The position numbers and the translations under genes were made by a program. Positions 43,550 to 51,909 of a stretch of DNA of 64,000 nucleotides are shown piece after piece. A model generated the notes under the pieces. That model saw nothing but the letters and a program-made list of their open reading frames with translations. It did no database searches and had not been told where the DNA came from. The stretch comes from JAAYCI01 sp031549285. Lineage in GTDB: Bacteria > Bacillota > Clostridia > Oscillospirales > Ruminococcaceae. The stretch lies in contig JAVBPZ010000003.1 in assembly GCA_031549285.1 (NCBI GenBank), positions 1-64,000 on the forward strand. Direction: 5' to 3'. Each line of letters opens with the position of its first letter. The first letter of the stretch is position 1.

Positions 43550-43611
43550 AAAAACCACAGCGGGAAGTTTACCGCCGGGCGCATATTCCGCCCAAAGCCT
43601 TCCCGCTGTGG
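43550..43611 (-). terminator. Terminator of the encapsulin operon
   Basis: CCACAGCGGGAAG pairs with CTTCCCGCTGTGG (13 bp) around a long loop that itself has a small GGGCG/CGCCC hairpin. Five T follow on the minus strand, about 40 bases after the encapsulin stop. Confidence 0.85.
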
Positions 43612-43647
43612 CCAACAGTACCTGCCTGCACCGGCGCCATGCTTTGC

Positions 43648-44463
43648 TTACTTCAGCACCACAATGGCGTCCGGGGTCTTTATGCGCAGGAACGCCGTCT
43701 CCAGCACCCGCAGGTGGTGGTTCAGGTCTACCGACTCGGTATATCCGGTGCGGATATCCTGCCCAATGGCAATATCGATATACTCCGGCTGCGCACTCAG
43801 CACAAACGCCGTTTTGGGCTGCAGCATGGTGGAGGTATACAGCCGCCCTTCCACCAGCTTCGCGATGCGGTCGCTTTCCAAAACGCCGGTGCCGCTCTGG
43901 ATGCGCTGCAGCTGTACGTACAAATCCCGGCTCATGACCAGCGTGTGCTTGCCCAGGCGGCCCTTTTCCAGCAGGGTATTGGTGGCGGCCACCACATCGG
44001 TGAAGGCCCCTTCCCCGGCCACCCAGTCACTGCGCTTTTGGGTGTTCACGCCTTTCGCGGTCAATATGCCGTCTATACCAAACTGCTTCACGCCATAGAA
44101 CACCATGGTGTCTTCCCGGTAGGCAATAGCCTGTGCCGCCGCCACCGCATTGGTCAGGTCCACCGGCAGGCCGCTGCGTTTGTTCATTTCCAAATCCCGC
44201 CAGTACAGCCAAAAGTCCTCATACAGCTGCGGCATCTGGGCAATCACGCGGTTGTCCACCAGTGAAAAGCCATCCTTGCATACCTCCGCCTTTCCGGGCG
44301 GGTCCACCTGTGTAATGCCAATGCCGGCACCCATCGGCCCGTGCAGCGGCAAAAACCGGCGCGCCACCAGGGCTTCTTTCGCCGCGGCGGTCACCTTTTC
44401 ATCTATCTGCTGCCAAAATTCCTCTGAGAACCCGGCGGCGTCCCGTTGTAAAAAATCCATCAT
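43648..44463 (-). CDS. Encapsulin shell protein (family 1, HK97 fold)
   Basis: The 271-residue protein matches family-1 encapsulin (linocin-like) throughout: MDFLQRDAAGF at the start, RRFLPLHGPMGAGIG, DNRVIAQMPQLYEDFWLYWRD, REDTMVFYGVK, GINTQ-like GVNTQKR, and the end segment AFLRIKTPDAIVVL. The protein self-assembles into a hollow capsid that loads cargo by a C-terminal peptide. Cargo is encoded 14 bases upstream (44478-44834), whose tail fits such a peptide. GGGAGGG lies before two adjacent ATGs (44463 and 44460). Same operon and terminator as the cargo. The length is normal. Confidence 0.95.
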   Translation of the reverse strand: MMDFLQRDAAGFSEEFWQQIDEKVTAAAKEALVARRFLPLHGPMGAGIGITQVDPPGKAEVCKDGFSLVDNRVIAQMPQLYEDFWLYWRDLEMNKRSGLPVDLTNAVAAAQAIAYREDTMVFYGVKQFGIDGILTAKGVNTQKRSDWVAGEGAFTDVVAATNTLLEKGRLGKHTLVMSRDLYVQLQRIQSGTGVLESDRIAKLVEGRLYTSTMLQPKTAFVLSAQPEYIDIAIGQDIRTGYTESVDLNHHLRVLETAFLRIKTPDAIVVLK

Positions 44464-44477
44464 GCCTCATCCCTCCC

Positions 44478-44834
44478 TCATTCTTCCAGCAGGCTGCCGA
44501 CAGAAATGTCCACATCCCCAAAGCTTTCAGCGGAAAGGCCCAGGCCCTGCATCATCTCGCGCACTTCACCCTCGCCTTCCAGCATCAGGCCGGCCACTGA
44601 CGGATCCAGGTACTTCAGCAGGGTCATCAGTTCCCCCACATGCTGCACCTCTTCGTCACGAATATCGGCCAACACCTTTTTTGCCAGGGGGTCATCGGTG
44701 GCATGGGCGTGGGCGTCGTACAGGTAAATTGCCTCCAGCTCGGCGGCAATATCCACACGCAGTACTTGCAGCAGCTCTGTCTTGGACATCTTGCGGTCAA
44801 TGTTCCCGGAAAATGGATTTGCAAACGCAGGCAT
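44478..44834 (-). CDS. Encapsulated ferritin (EncFtn) cargo protein
   Basis: The 118-residue protein reads like Gram-positive EncFtn: MPAFANPFSGNIDRKMSKTE, then AAELEAIYLYDAHAHATDDPLA and DIRDEEVQHVGELMTLLKYLD. Iron ligands Glu32, Glu34, Glu62 and His65 fall at the same numbers as in the Rhodospirillum rubrum protein. It would oxidise Fe2+ and pass it into the capsid. The C-terminal DISVGSLLEE contains the SVGSL core of encapsulin targeting peptides. The start is ATG 44834, with AAGGAG about 10 bases upstream; longer in-frame starts lack an RBS. Promoter at 44908-44936. Encapsulin follows. Confidence 0.93.
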   Translation of the reverse strand: MPAFANPFSGNIDRKMSKTELLQVLRVDIAAELEAIYLYDAHAHATDDPLAKKVLADIRDEEVQHVGELMTLLKYLDPSVAGLMLEGEGEVREMMQGLGLSAESFGDVDISVGSLLEE

Positions 44835-44907
44835 ACAAACACAACTCCTTCCTGTCATAGCGCACATTTTCTCATCGCGGTATTTCTTCTGGCGAATAAG
44901 TGCATTC

Positions 44908-44936
44908 AGTATAAGCGCGCAGGCGGAAGAATTCAA
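44908..44936 (-). promoter_or_regulatory. Promoter of the EncFtn-encapsulin operon
   Basis: TTGAAT (44931-44936) and TATACT (44908-44913) are 17 bases apart, about 75 bases before the EncFtn start. Confidence 0.75.
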
Positions 44937-45003
44937 CCGAAAAACCATTGTATTTGTCGATTGTTTGTAACATTATCGTGAACAAACTTTAAAAAGAGAA
45001 TCC

Positions 45004-47643
45004 TTACTGTGTTTTGTTGTGGCGTACCAACCCCAAAGCCTTTGCCACCTCCAGCACCGGAATGGGCACCAGCGCCAGCCCCAGCGCAATCAGGTACATG
45101 GGCGCCGGCAGCATCACCAGTGCAAACGCGCTGGCCACCGGCGGAATGAAAATCACCGCCGCCATCAGCACAAGGGAGATCACCGCCGCCTGGTTCAGAT
45201 ACCGGTTGGTAAACGGGCCAATTTTAAACAAGCTGTGGCGCGAACGCATATTGTACGAGTGGAACACCTGGCACAGCGCCAGCACCATGAACGCCATGGT
45301 TTGCCCGGCGTGGTCGCCGGGGGCTGCGCCCATGTTCCAGTAGTAGCCCAGCGCATACGCACCCAGCGACAGCACCGCAAACAATATGCCCTGCAGCACC
45401 ACCTGCATGCCCAGTCCATGCGCAAAAATGCCCTCGTCCTTTGGCCGGGGGGCCGCTTTCATCACGTCTGCTTCCACCGCCTCGCGCCCCAGCGCAATAG
45501 CCGGCAGCCCGTCGGTCACCAGGTTAATCCACAGCAGCTGCATGGACACCAGCGGGCTCTCCCGCCAGGTCAACATCGCCACCAGCACGGTAATCACCTC
45601 GCCGATGTTGGTGCTCAGCAGGTAGGCAACTACCTTGCGGATATTATCATAAATACCGCGGCCTTCCTGTACCGCATCCACTATGGTGGTGAAGTTGTCG
45701 TCGGTCAGGGTCATGTCGGCGGCGCCTTTGGCCACGTCGGTACCGGTAATGCCCATGGCACAGCCGATGTCCGCCGCCTTCAGCGCCGGGGCATCGTTCA
45801 CGCCGTCGCCGGTCATGGCCACCACGTCGCCCTGTTTTTGCCACGCCTTCACAATGCGTATTTTATCCTCCGGCGACACCCGCGCATATACCGAGATATT
45901 CTTCACCTCGGCATCCAGCTCTTCTTCGCTCATGCCGGCCAGCTGTACGCCGGTCAGCGCTTTGTCCCCTTCGCGCCGTATACCCAGGTCTTCGGCAATG
46001 GCGGTCGCGGTAATCACATGATCCCCGGTTATCATCACCGGACGAATACCCGCCGTACGGCACACCGCCACCGCATCGCGCACCTCCGGCCGGGGCGGGT
46101 CTATCATACCCACCAGGCCCAGGAACACCAGGTCTTTTTCCACTGCCTCGCTGGTCATTTTCGCGGGAATGGTGTCCATCTCACGGTAGCCCACCGCCAG
46201 CACCCGCAGCGCGGCGGCGCCCATCTCGTCGTTCAGCGCCCGCGCCTTTTCCACATCCCCCCGCACGCACCGCGGGGCCAGGGAATCGAACGCGCCTTTG
46301 GTAATCAGGATCTTCCGCCCTTCCATCTCGCAAACCACGCTCATCAGCTTGCGGTCGGAATCAAACGGCACCTCCGCCAGGCGGGGATACTGCTTTTGCA
46401 GGCTTTCCTTCGGCATACCATTTTTATGCGCCGCCAGCACAATGGAGGTCTCGGTGGGGTCCCCCAGATGTTTCACTACATCTTCTTCAAACGAGACGGT
46501 GCCGTCGGTACACAGCGTGGCATACAACAGCAGCTTTTTTATTTCCGGCCCGTTCTCGTCGCTTATCTCCTCGGAAAGATCTGCTTCGCCCGCGTATGCT
46601 TTCACCAGGGTCATACGGTTCTGGGTCAGCGTACCGGTTTTGTCAGAGCAAATAACCGAGGCGGAACCCAGTGTTTCCACCGCCGGCAACCGCCGGATGA
46701 TGGCGTTCTTTTTCACCATGCGCTGCACGCCAATGGCCAGCACAATGGTAACAATCGCCGGCAACCCCTCCGGAATGGCGGACACCGCCAGCGACACCGC
46801 CACCATAAAGGTCTCCAGCAAACCCAGCCCAAACGCAAAATACCCAATGGCAAAAATAGCGGTACAAATAACAATAGCCATAATGCCCAGCAGTTTGCTC
46901 AGCTTCGCCAGCTTTGCCTGCAGGGGGGTCTTTCCGTCGTCCTCTTCATTCAAAAGGCCCGCAATGCGCCCCATTTCTGTGTCCATGCCGGTGGCGGAAA
47001 CCACAAACCGCCCGCGCCCATACGCCACCGAGCAGCCGGAATATACCATGTTCAGGCGGTCGCCCAGCGGGGCACCCTCGGGCACCACGGCGTCCGCTTC
47101 TTTTTCAGAAGGCACGCTCTCGCCGGTCAGGGCCGATTCCTCGCACCGCAGGCTGGCTGCTTCCAGCAGGCGCCCGTCCGCCGGGATAAAATCCCCGGCC
47201 TCTATCAGCACCACGTCGCCCGGCACCACCTCTACCGAGGGCACCACAGCCTCGGCGCCGCCGCGCAGCACCCGGGCCTGGGGCGCGCTCATTTTTTTCA
47301 GCGCCTCCAGCGCCTTTTCCGCCTTAGACTCCTGCACCAGCCCCATAATGGCGTTTGCCACCACAATGGCCAGAATCAAAATCGGTTCGAAAAATTCCTT
47401 TGGGTCATGCCCGTTCAGCGCCACCACAAAGCTAATCACCGCCGCCGCCAGCAAAATCAAAATCATCGGGTCGGCAAACTGTTCCAAAAACCGCCGGACC
47501 ATGGATTTCTTCGGCTTTGCCTTCAGCTGGTTCGGGCCAACTTTTTCCAGACGCGCGGCTGCTTCCTGTGGGGACAGGCCGGTTTGTGGCTCTACCTGCA
47601 GCTCCTGCAAAATTTTCGTTCTATCATCACTATATGCTGCCAT
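45004..47643 (-). CDS. P-type Ca2+-transporting ATPase (P2 type)
   Basis: The 879-residue protein has all P-type landmarks: TGES, phosphorylation site CSDKTGTLTQNRM, KGAFD nucleotide site, MTGDGVNDAPALKAADIG hinge, and ten membrane helices. Helix 4 has SAIPEGLPAIV and helix 6 LLWINLVTDGLPA, the Ca2+-ligand pattern of SERCA/PMCA pumps. The N terminus has the usual cation_ATPase_N domain (LQVEPQTGLSPQEAAARLEKVGPNQL). It exports Ca2+ from the cytoplasm. Two adjacent ATGs (47646, 47643) follow AAGGAG; the second is better spaced. An extended -10 (TGATATAAT) lies about 40 bases upstream, back to back with the DUF342 promoter. Confidence 0.95.
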   Translation of the reverse strand: MAAYSDDRTKILQELQVEPQTGLSPQEAAARLEKVGPNQLKAKPKKSMVRRFLEQFADPMILILLAAAVISFVVALNGHDPKEFFEPILILAIVVANAIMGLVQESKAEKALEALKKMSAPQARVLRGGAEAVVPSVEVVPGDVVLIEAGDFIPADGRLLEAASLRCEESALTGESVPSEKEADAVVPEGAPLGDRLNMVYSGCSVAYGRGRFVVSATGMDTEMGRIAGLLNEEDDGKTPLQAKLAKLSKLLGIMAIVICTAIFAIGYFAFGLGLLETFMVAVSLAVSAIPEGLPAIVTIVLAIGVQRMVKKNAIIRRLPAVETLGSASVICSDKTGTLTQNRMTLVKAYAGEADLSEEISDENGPEIKKLLLYATLCTDGTVSFEEDVVKHLGDPTETSIVLAAHKNGMPKESLQKQYPRLAEVPFDSDRKLMSVVCEMEGRKILITKGAFDSLAPRCVRGDVEKARALNDEMGAAALRVLAVGYREMDTIPAKMTSEAVEKDLVFLGLVGMIDPPRPEVRDAVAVCRTAGIRPVMITGDHVITATAIAEDLGIRREGDKALTGVQLAGMSEEELDAEVKNISVYARVSPEDKIRIVKAWQKQGDVVAMTGDGVNDAPALKAADIGCAMGITGTDVAKGAADMTLTDDNFTTIVDAVQEGRGIYDNIRKVVAYLLSTNIGEVITVLVAMLTWRESPLVSMQLLWINLVTDGLPAIALGREAVEADVMKAAPRPKDEGIFAHGLGMQVVLQGILFAVLSLGAYALGYYWNMGAAPGDHAGQTMAFMVLALCQVFHSYNMRSRHSLFKIGPFTNRYLNQAAVISLVLMAAVIFIPPVASAFALVMLPAPMYLIALGLALVPIPVLEVAKALGLVRHNKTQ

Positions 47644-47681
47644 CATCTGCTCCTTATTCCGAAGTTTACATGGATATCCGT

Positions 47682-47690
47682 ATTATATCA
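47682..47690 (-). promoter_or_regulatory. Extended -10 promoter of the Ca2+-ATPase gene
   Basis: The minus strand reads TGATATAAT (TGn-TATAAT) about 40 bases before the start codon. A clear -35 is missing. Confidence 0.6.
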
Positions 47691-47709
47691 TAAAAAGCAC
47701 AAAAAATAT

Positions 47710-47738
47710 TTGCACTGCGGGCCAGTTTTCGATATAAT
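47710..47738 (+). promoter_or_regulatory. Promoter of the DUF342 gene
   Basis: TTGCAC (47710-47715) and TATAAT (47733-47738) are 17 bases apart on the plus strand, divergent from the Ca2+-ATPase promoter. Confidence 0.8.
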
Positions 47739-47833
47739 CTAACAAATAGTTTTCTGTGCCTGTTTGGCAGGCTCGGCCATTCGTTGGCCTGACCTGCCGC
47801 CGCGCCCCAAGGCCCCCCAAAAGGAGAGTTGCC

Positions 47834-49231
47834 ATGAGTTCCCTCGCCGACATTTTTAAGGACGGCTGCAAGGTGGTTATCAGCCCGGACCAGATGCGCG
47901 CCTGGATTACCCTGTCGCGCCCATCGGGCGGGGCGTATACCGCCGCCGCCATTATGGAATGGCTGCCGCAAAACGGCGTTGTGTATGGCGCCAGTGCCCA
48001 GCTGGTGCAGGACGCGGCCGCCAGCGGCCGGTACAACGAACTGCTGGAGGTTGCGCGTGGCAAGGCGCCGGTGGCCGCCGCCGCCGGCAGCTACACGCTG
48101 CTGGTGGACAAAAAACCGTTCACCGGCCTGCGGGCCAATTCTGACGGCTCGCTCATTTACGATGACCTTTCCTTTTTGCAGGAGGCGCAGCCGGACCAAA
48201 TATTGGCCGAGGTGGTTCCCGCAGACCCCGGCAAGCCCGGCAAAACTGTCACCGGGGAGGAAGTCCCCCCAAAAGCCGCTGAAAACGACCAAACCTTGTC
48301 CGGTTCCGGCTATGTGGTCACCGACGACGGCCGCTACTACCGCGCGCCGGCTCTCAGCCATGTGAACATTGTAAACAACGAGCTGGTGGTCACACCGCTC
48401 TTAAAGCTGGACAGTGTTACCGAAGCGGACGGCCCGATGGATTTCGACGGGAACATCGTGGTGGAAAAGGACGTCTCCCCGGGCGCGTCGCTTACCGCCA
48501 GCGGCAGCATCTTTGTGGCCGGCCGGTGCGCCTCCGCCAAAATAAAGGCCGGCAACAACCTGCTATTGTGCTTTGGCATGCGCTCACAGGGCGGGTTCGG
48601 CACCGCCACCGCGAAAGAAAACGTATGGGGCCAGGTGTTTGAATCCGCCGAGATACGCGCCGGCGGCGACGTGTGCACCAACCTGCTGTCCGGGTGCGAA
48701 ACCACCGCAGACGGCCGGGCCAGCATACTGGGCGGTCGTGGCGCGGTAATTGGTGGAAGGCTGTCCGCCCGCAGCGGCGTGGTTGCCGGGCAGCTGGGCA
48801 ACGAGCAAAGCACCAAAACCCTGGTGCGCGTGGGCATGGACGGCGAAATACTGGAGCGGTACGAAGGGGTGGAAAAGCGTCTGGCGAAAATGGCGCTGGA
48901 CGTACAGGCCATCCAGCAGAACATGACCGCATTCGAGCGTATCAACCGCAACAAACCGGACAAAGGCCAAAGCGACCCACAGTATAAGGAAATGAAAACC
49001 AAACGCGACCAGATGCTCAGTATTGTGAATATTTTGAACACCGAGCGCGGGCGGCTGAAACGCACCATTGAAAGCTTCAGCACGGTGGCGGTCACGGTAC
49101 GGGACACCGCCTTCCCGGGGGTCACCATAGAAATAGATACCCGCACCATGAATGTGCTGCAACCGCTGCGCAAGGTAAAGTTCAAACGCTCGAATGATAC
49201 CATCGAAACCATCTCCGCCGCCACCCGGTAA
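47834..49231 (+). CDS. DUF342 / FapA-like protein
   Basis: The 465-residue protein has the FapA arrangement. An N-terminal region (1-110) comes first, then PGKPGKTVTGEEVPP (about 145). Next is a beta-helical middle rich in Gly and Val (about 190-330; FDGNIVVEKDV, ASGSIFVAGRC, ESAEIRAGGDV, GGRGAVIGGRL), and a C-terminal coiled coil (about 345-420; KRLAKMALDVQAIQQNM). DUF342 proteins are polymer-forming cytoplasmic proteins linked to cell-shape or surface control in Gram-positives; the precise role is unknown. The start is ATG 47834 with AAAGGAG about 8 bases upstream. It is followed by a terminator. Confidence 0.88.
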   Translation: MSSLADIFKDGCKVVISPDQMRAWITLSRPSGGAYTAAAIMEWLPQNGVVYGASAQLVQDAAASGRYNELLEVARGKAPVAAAAGSYTLLVDKKPFTGLRANSDGSLIYDDLSFLQEAQPDQILAEVVPADPGKPGKTVTGEEVPPKAAENDQTLSGSGYVVTDDGRYYRAPALSHVNIVNNELVVTPLLKLDSVTEADGPMDFDGNIVVEKDVSPGASLTASGSIFVAGRCASAKIKAGNNLLLCFGMRSQGGFGTATAKENVWGQVFESAEIRAGGDVCTNLLSGCETTADGRASILGGRGAVIGGRLSARSGVVAGQLGNEQSTKTLVRVGMDGEILERYEGVEKRLAKMALDVQAIQQNMTAFERINRNKPDKGQSDPQYKEMKTKRDQMLSIVNILNTERGRLKRTIESFSTVAVTVRDTAFPGVTIEIDTRTMNVLQPLRKVKFKRSNDTIETISAATR

Positions 49232-49309
49232 GGCAAAGGGGATTGAACCCCATATGCCAGCACCTGTATCGTATTTTCTTTGGGCGCAGTCTTATCACCA
49301 AAACCAATT

Positions 49310-49350
49310 CCCGCCCGGCCACTTTTTCAGGCCGGGCGGGATCATTTTTT
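49310..49350 (+). terminator. Terminator of the DUF342 gene
   Basis: CCCGCCCGGCC pairs with GGCCGGGCGGG (11 bp, 9-base loop), followed within four bases by six T on the plus strand. Confidence 0.9.
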
Positions 49351-49422
49351 ATTTGGTAATGGAAAACGGGGAACCGGCCGGAAAAACGCAAGCGTAATTT
49401 CACACCTATAGCGTCCGCGTAC

Positions 49423-51603
49423 TCAATCACCCAGACCCTTTTCCCGCTCCATCTTGCGTATAAACAGCGGGATCTCGTCCCCCGGCAGCGCCGGCGAATA
49501 ATAATACCCCTGAATCAAAAACGCGCCAATGCCCTTCAAGCGGTCCAGCTGCTCCTGGTTATCCACAAACTCAATAATGGTGGTAATGCCCAGCAGGTTA
49601 CACAAATCATGGATGGTTGCGATGATGTCCAGGTTCGCCGGGTGGCGCAGGATATCCCGCGAGAGCGAACCGTCTATTTTCAGCGTGGTAATAGGCTGGG
49701 TGCGCAGGTACAGCAGCGACGAATGCCCCACCCCAAAATCATCCATAGCAATGGTAACGCCCATGTCGTGCAGCTTTGCCAGGTTCCCGCGGGTGGCGTC
49801 ATTCTCCACCAGCGCCGCCGTCTCGGTCACCTCTATCTGCAGCTGGCGCGGGGGCACCATATACCGCGCCAACAGCGCCGCCACCTGCTCGTGGAAAACG
49901 GGCGAGTCCAGCTGGTGCGCAGAAACATTCACCGACACATGGAAGTCCGGCAGCCCCACCTCGCTCCACTGGGCGCGCTGCATCAGCGCCTGCTCCAGTA
50001 TCCACAGCCCCAGCTTGTCTATACGGCCGGTTTCCTCTGCCAGTGCCACCGTCACCATGGGGTTAATCATCCCGTGCTGCGGGTGGCGCCAGCGCAGCAG
50101 CGCCTCCACACTGTGCAGCGCGTTGGTCCGGGAATCCACTATCGGCTGGTAATGCAGGAACATTTCCCCGCTGGGTATTGCCTGCGCCAACTGGGTGCCC
50201 AGCCGCCGGGACACCGCGCCCACTTCATCCACACGGGCAATCAGCTTGCCCGCCGCGGCATAATAATCTTTGTTAATCAGGTTGCACAAATCCTTGTATG
50301 CATGCTCGAACCGCAGCTGTACCATTTTTTCCGACAACCGCACAAACGGCGCGTAAATCAAAATAGCCAGCGCCAGATTCACTGCCTGCAGCACAATGCC
50401 CGCCACCGACCCCGTGGCGGCGTACCCGCTGAAAAAGATGGGGGTGGTCCAGGCTACCTCCGCAATGGTATACGGCACCAGGCCGGACACCATGGCCAGC
50501 GAGGTGGTGGTCAACATCACCACCGGCGTCAGCACAAACGGTATCGCATAAATAGGGTTCAGCACAATCGGTATGCCAAAAACCAGCGGTTCATTAATAT
50601 TAAAAATGGAGTTTGGCAAAGCATACTTGAACAACGCGCGGTACCCCCGCGCCCGGCCAAAAATAAGCAGCGCGCCCAGCAGCCCCAGCGTGGTACCGGA
50701 ACCGCCCATGTATACAAACGCGTCGAACAGGGTTTTCGTTATCAGGTTTGGCGGCGGCAGGCCCGCGGCCACCGCGGCAATGTTCTGCTGCAGCGCGGGC
50801 ACAAAATAGGTCTGCGCCACCTCGTCCAGCACGTTGTTGCCGTGTATGCCAAACAGCCACATAATATGGGAGGAAATATCGAACAACAGCGCGGTGCCAA
50901 AGGAATCTGACCGGCCCTCGTACGGCTGGCTAAGGAAAGCATACACAATCTCGCTCAGGCCATCTTTTACACCGAACGCCACCAAAACCACCCGGAACAG
51001 CGCAAACGCCGCAATGACAATGATGGCCGGGCGCACCGCGGCAAAAGACTGCGGTACCGCCAGGCTGGGGTCGTCGGACATAATGCGGTTCACCCGCCCG
51101 GTGCCCAGGAAAAAGATAAACAGCTCGCTGGCCGCCACCGCCACCACCATGCCCACAAACAGACCAATAACCCCGGTTATTTCAAACGAAAAGGAATCCG
51201 GTGAGTCCACCGGAACCGACACCAAAATATACGCCGCCAGGCCCACCATGCCGCAGATGGCACCCGGCACCTGGCGGTGGCGGTTCGTGTTGTACCAGCG
51301 CGCCAGGTTCAGGCAGATGGAAAACACCACCAGCAGTGTAATAATCTGCATAGTGGCGTTAAACACCAGCTGCCCAAACAGGCGCCAGTCCTCCCCAAAA
51401 ACATGGGCCATAAAGTCCTGGTACGGGGGAATGGGCAGGTTATTAATAACCGTGGCATAGGCCCCGGCCAACATGATGGGCATGGTGGACACAAAGGCAG
51501 TTCGAATGGAATAGAAATACCTTTGGTCGTTTATTTTCTGCAGCGACTGGTACAAGCGAACCAGCCGGGCATTTCTTGCATTGCTTCGCGCTGTTTTCAC
51601 CAT
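49423..51603 (-). CDS. PTS EIIC-like membrane domain fused to an EAL (c-di-GMP phosphodiesterase) domain
   Basis: The 726-residue protein has an EIIC of the lactose/cellobiose type in residues about 20-420: around ten helices, the GIHG motif (LFGIHGNNVLDE) and the NEP motif (NINEPLVFGIPIVLNP), both sugar-binding in known EIICs. No EIIA or EIIB is fused or adjacent. Residues about 475-715 form an EAL domain: SVEALLRWRHP, VSVNVSAHQLD (Asn), EVTETA (Glu), MDDFGVG (Asp pair), LKIDGSL (Lys). The loop usually written EGVE is EFVD here. Metal and catalytic ligands therefore seem present, with a changed dimer loop. Inference: a membrane sugar-responsive switch that breaks c-di-GMP. Starts at ATG 51603; promoter at 51678-51707. 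Confidence 0.9.
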   Translation of the reverse strand: MVKTARSNARNARLVRLYQSLQKINDQRYFYSIRTAFVSTMPIMLAGAYATVINNLPIPPYQDFMAHVFGEDWRLFGQLVFNATMQIITLLVVFSICLNLARWYNTNRHRQVPGAICGMVGLAAYILVSVPVDSPDSFSFEITGVIGLFVGMVVAVAASELFIFFLGTGRVNRIMSDDPSLAVPQSFAAVRPAIIVIAAFALFRVVLVAFGVKDGLSEIVYAFLSQPYEGRSDSFGTALLFDISSHIMWLFGIHGNNVLDEVAQTYFVPALQQNIAAVAAGLPPPNLITKTLFDAFVYMGGSGTTLGLLGALLIFGRARGYRALFKYALPNSIFNINEPLVFGIPIVLNPIYAIPFVLTPVVMLTTTSLAMVSGLVPYTIAEVAWTTPIFFSGYAATGSVAGIVLQAVNLALAILIYAPFVRLSEKMVQLRFEHAYKDLCNLINKDYYAAAGKLIARVDEVGAVSRRLGTQLAQAIPSGEMFLHYQPIVDSRTNALHSVEALLRWRHPQHGMINPMVTVALAEETGRIDKLGLWILEQALMQRAQWSEVGLPDFHVSVNVSAHQLDSPVFHEQVAALLARYMVPPRQLQIEVTETAALVENDATRGNLAKLHDMGVTIAMDDFGVGHSSLLYLRTQPITTLKIDGSLSRDILRHPANLDIIATIHDLCNLLGITTIIEFVDNQEQLDRLKGIGAFLIQGYYYSPALPGDEIPLFIRKMEREKGLGD

Positions 51604-51677
51604 TCACTCCCCACCAACATAAAAGAAACCCCACGATATACGGTGTTTTGTGCAAACCCCCACCCGCAACTATTGCC

Positions 51678-51707
51678 AGTATATCATGTTTTGCTGTGGC
51701 GCGACAA
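51678..51707 (-). promoter_or_regulatory. Promoter of the EIIC-EAL gene
   Basis: TTGTCG (51702-51707) and TATACT (51678-51683) are 18 bases apart on the minus strand; the -10 is extended (TGATATACT). Confidence 0.7.
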
Positions 51708-51825
51708 GTCCGATAAATCGTTCCATTCTATTCTTTCTTTTTGCAGTTTAGCGGAAGCCGACTGAACCGTTGCCACAAGGGCGCGGTACTTTTTTTGCCG
51801 CCACTGTTTCCCCTTGTAAAATTTG

Positions 51826-51834
51826 TGCTATACT
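51826..51834 (+). promoter_or_regulatory. Extended -10 promoter of the PRPP synthetase gene
   Basis: TGCTATACT lies about 75 bases before the start codon on the plus strand; the -35 is weak. Confidence 0.5.
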
Positions 51835-51909
51835 AATATTGTACGAAAAGTAGAACCTCTTTCCAGCCGGGCATCTCCCCTGCACCCCGGCAAAACGCAC
51901 AGGAGGATG

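Larger units (their letters stand above)
51604..51909. other. Divergent intergenic region between EIIC-EAL and PRPP synthetase genes
   Basis: This spacer contains the promoter of each flanking gene and an AT-rich centre. I see no gene, terminator or clear riboswitch. Confidence 0.55.

Noticed and set aside
45019..47742. Long open reading frame on the plus strand opposite the Ca2+-ATPase gene
   Set aside because: It is the mirror frame of a GC-rich real gene; its composition is His/Gln/Arg-rich with no motif, and the minus-strand product is a clear P-type ATPase.
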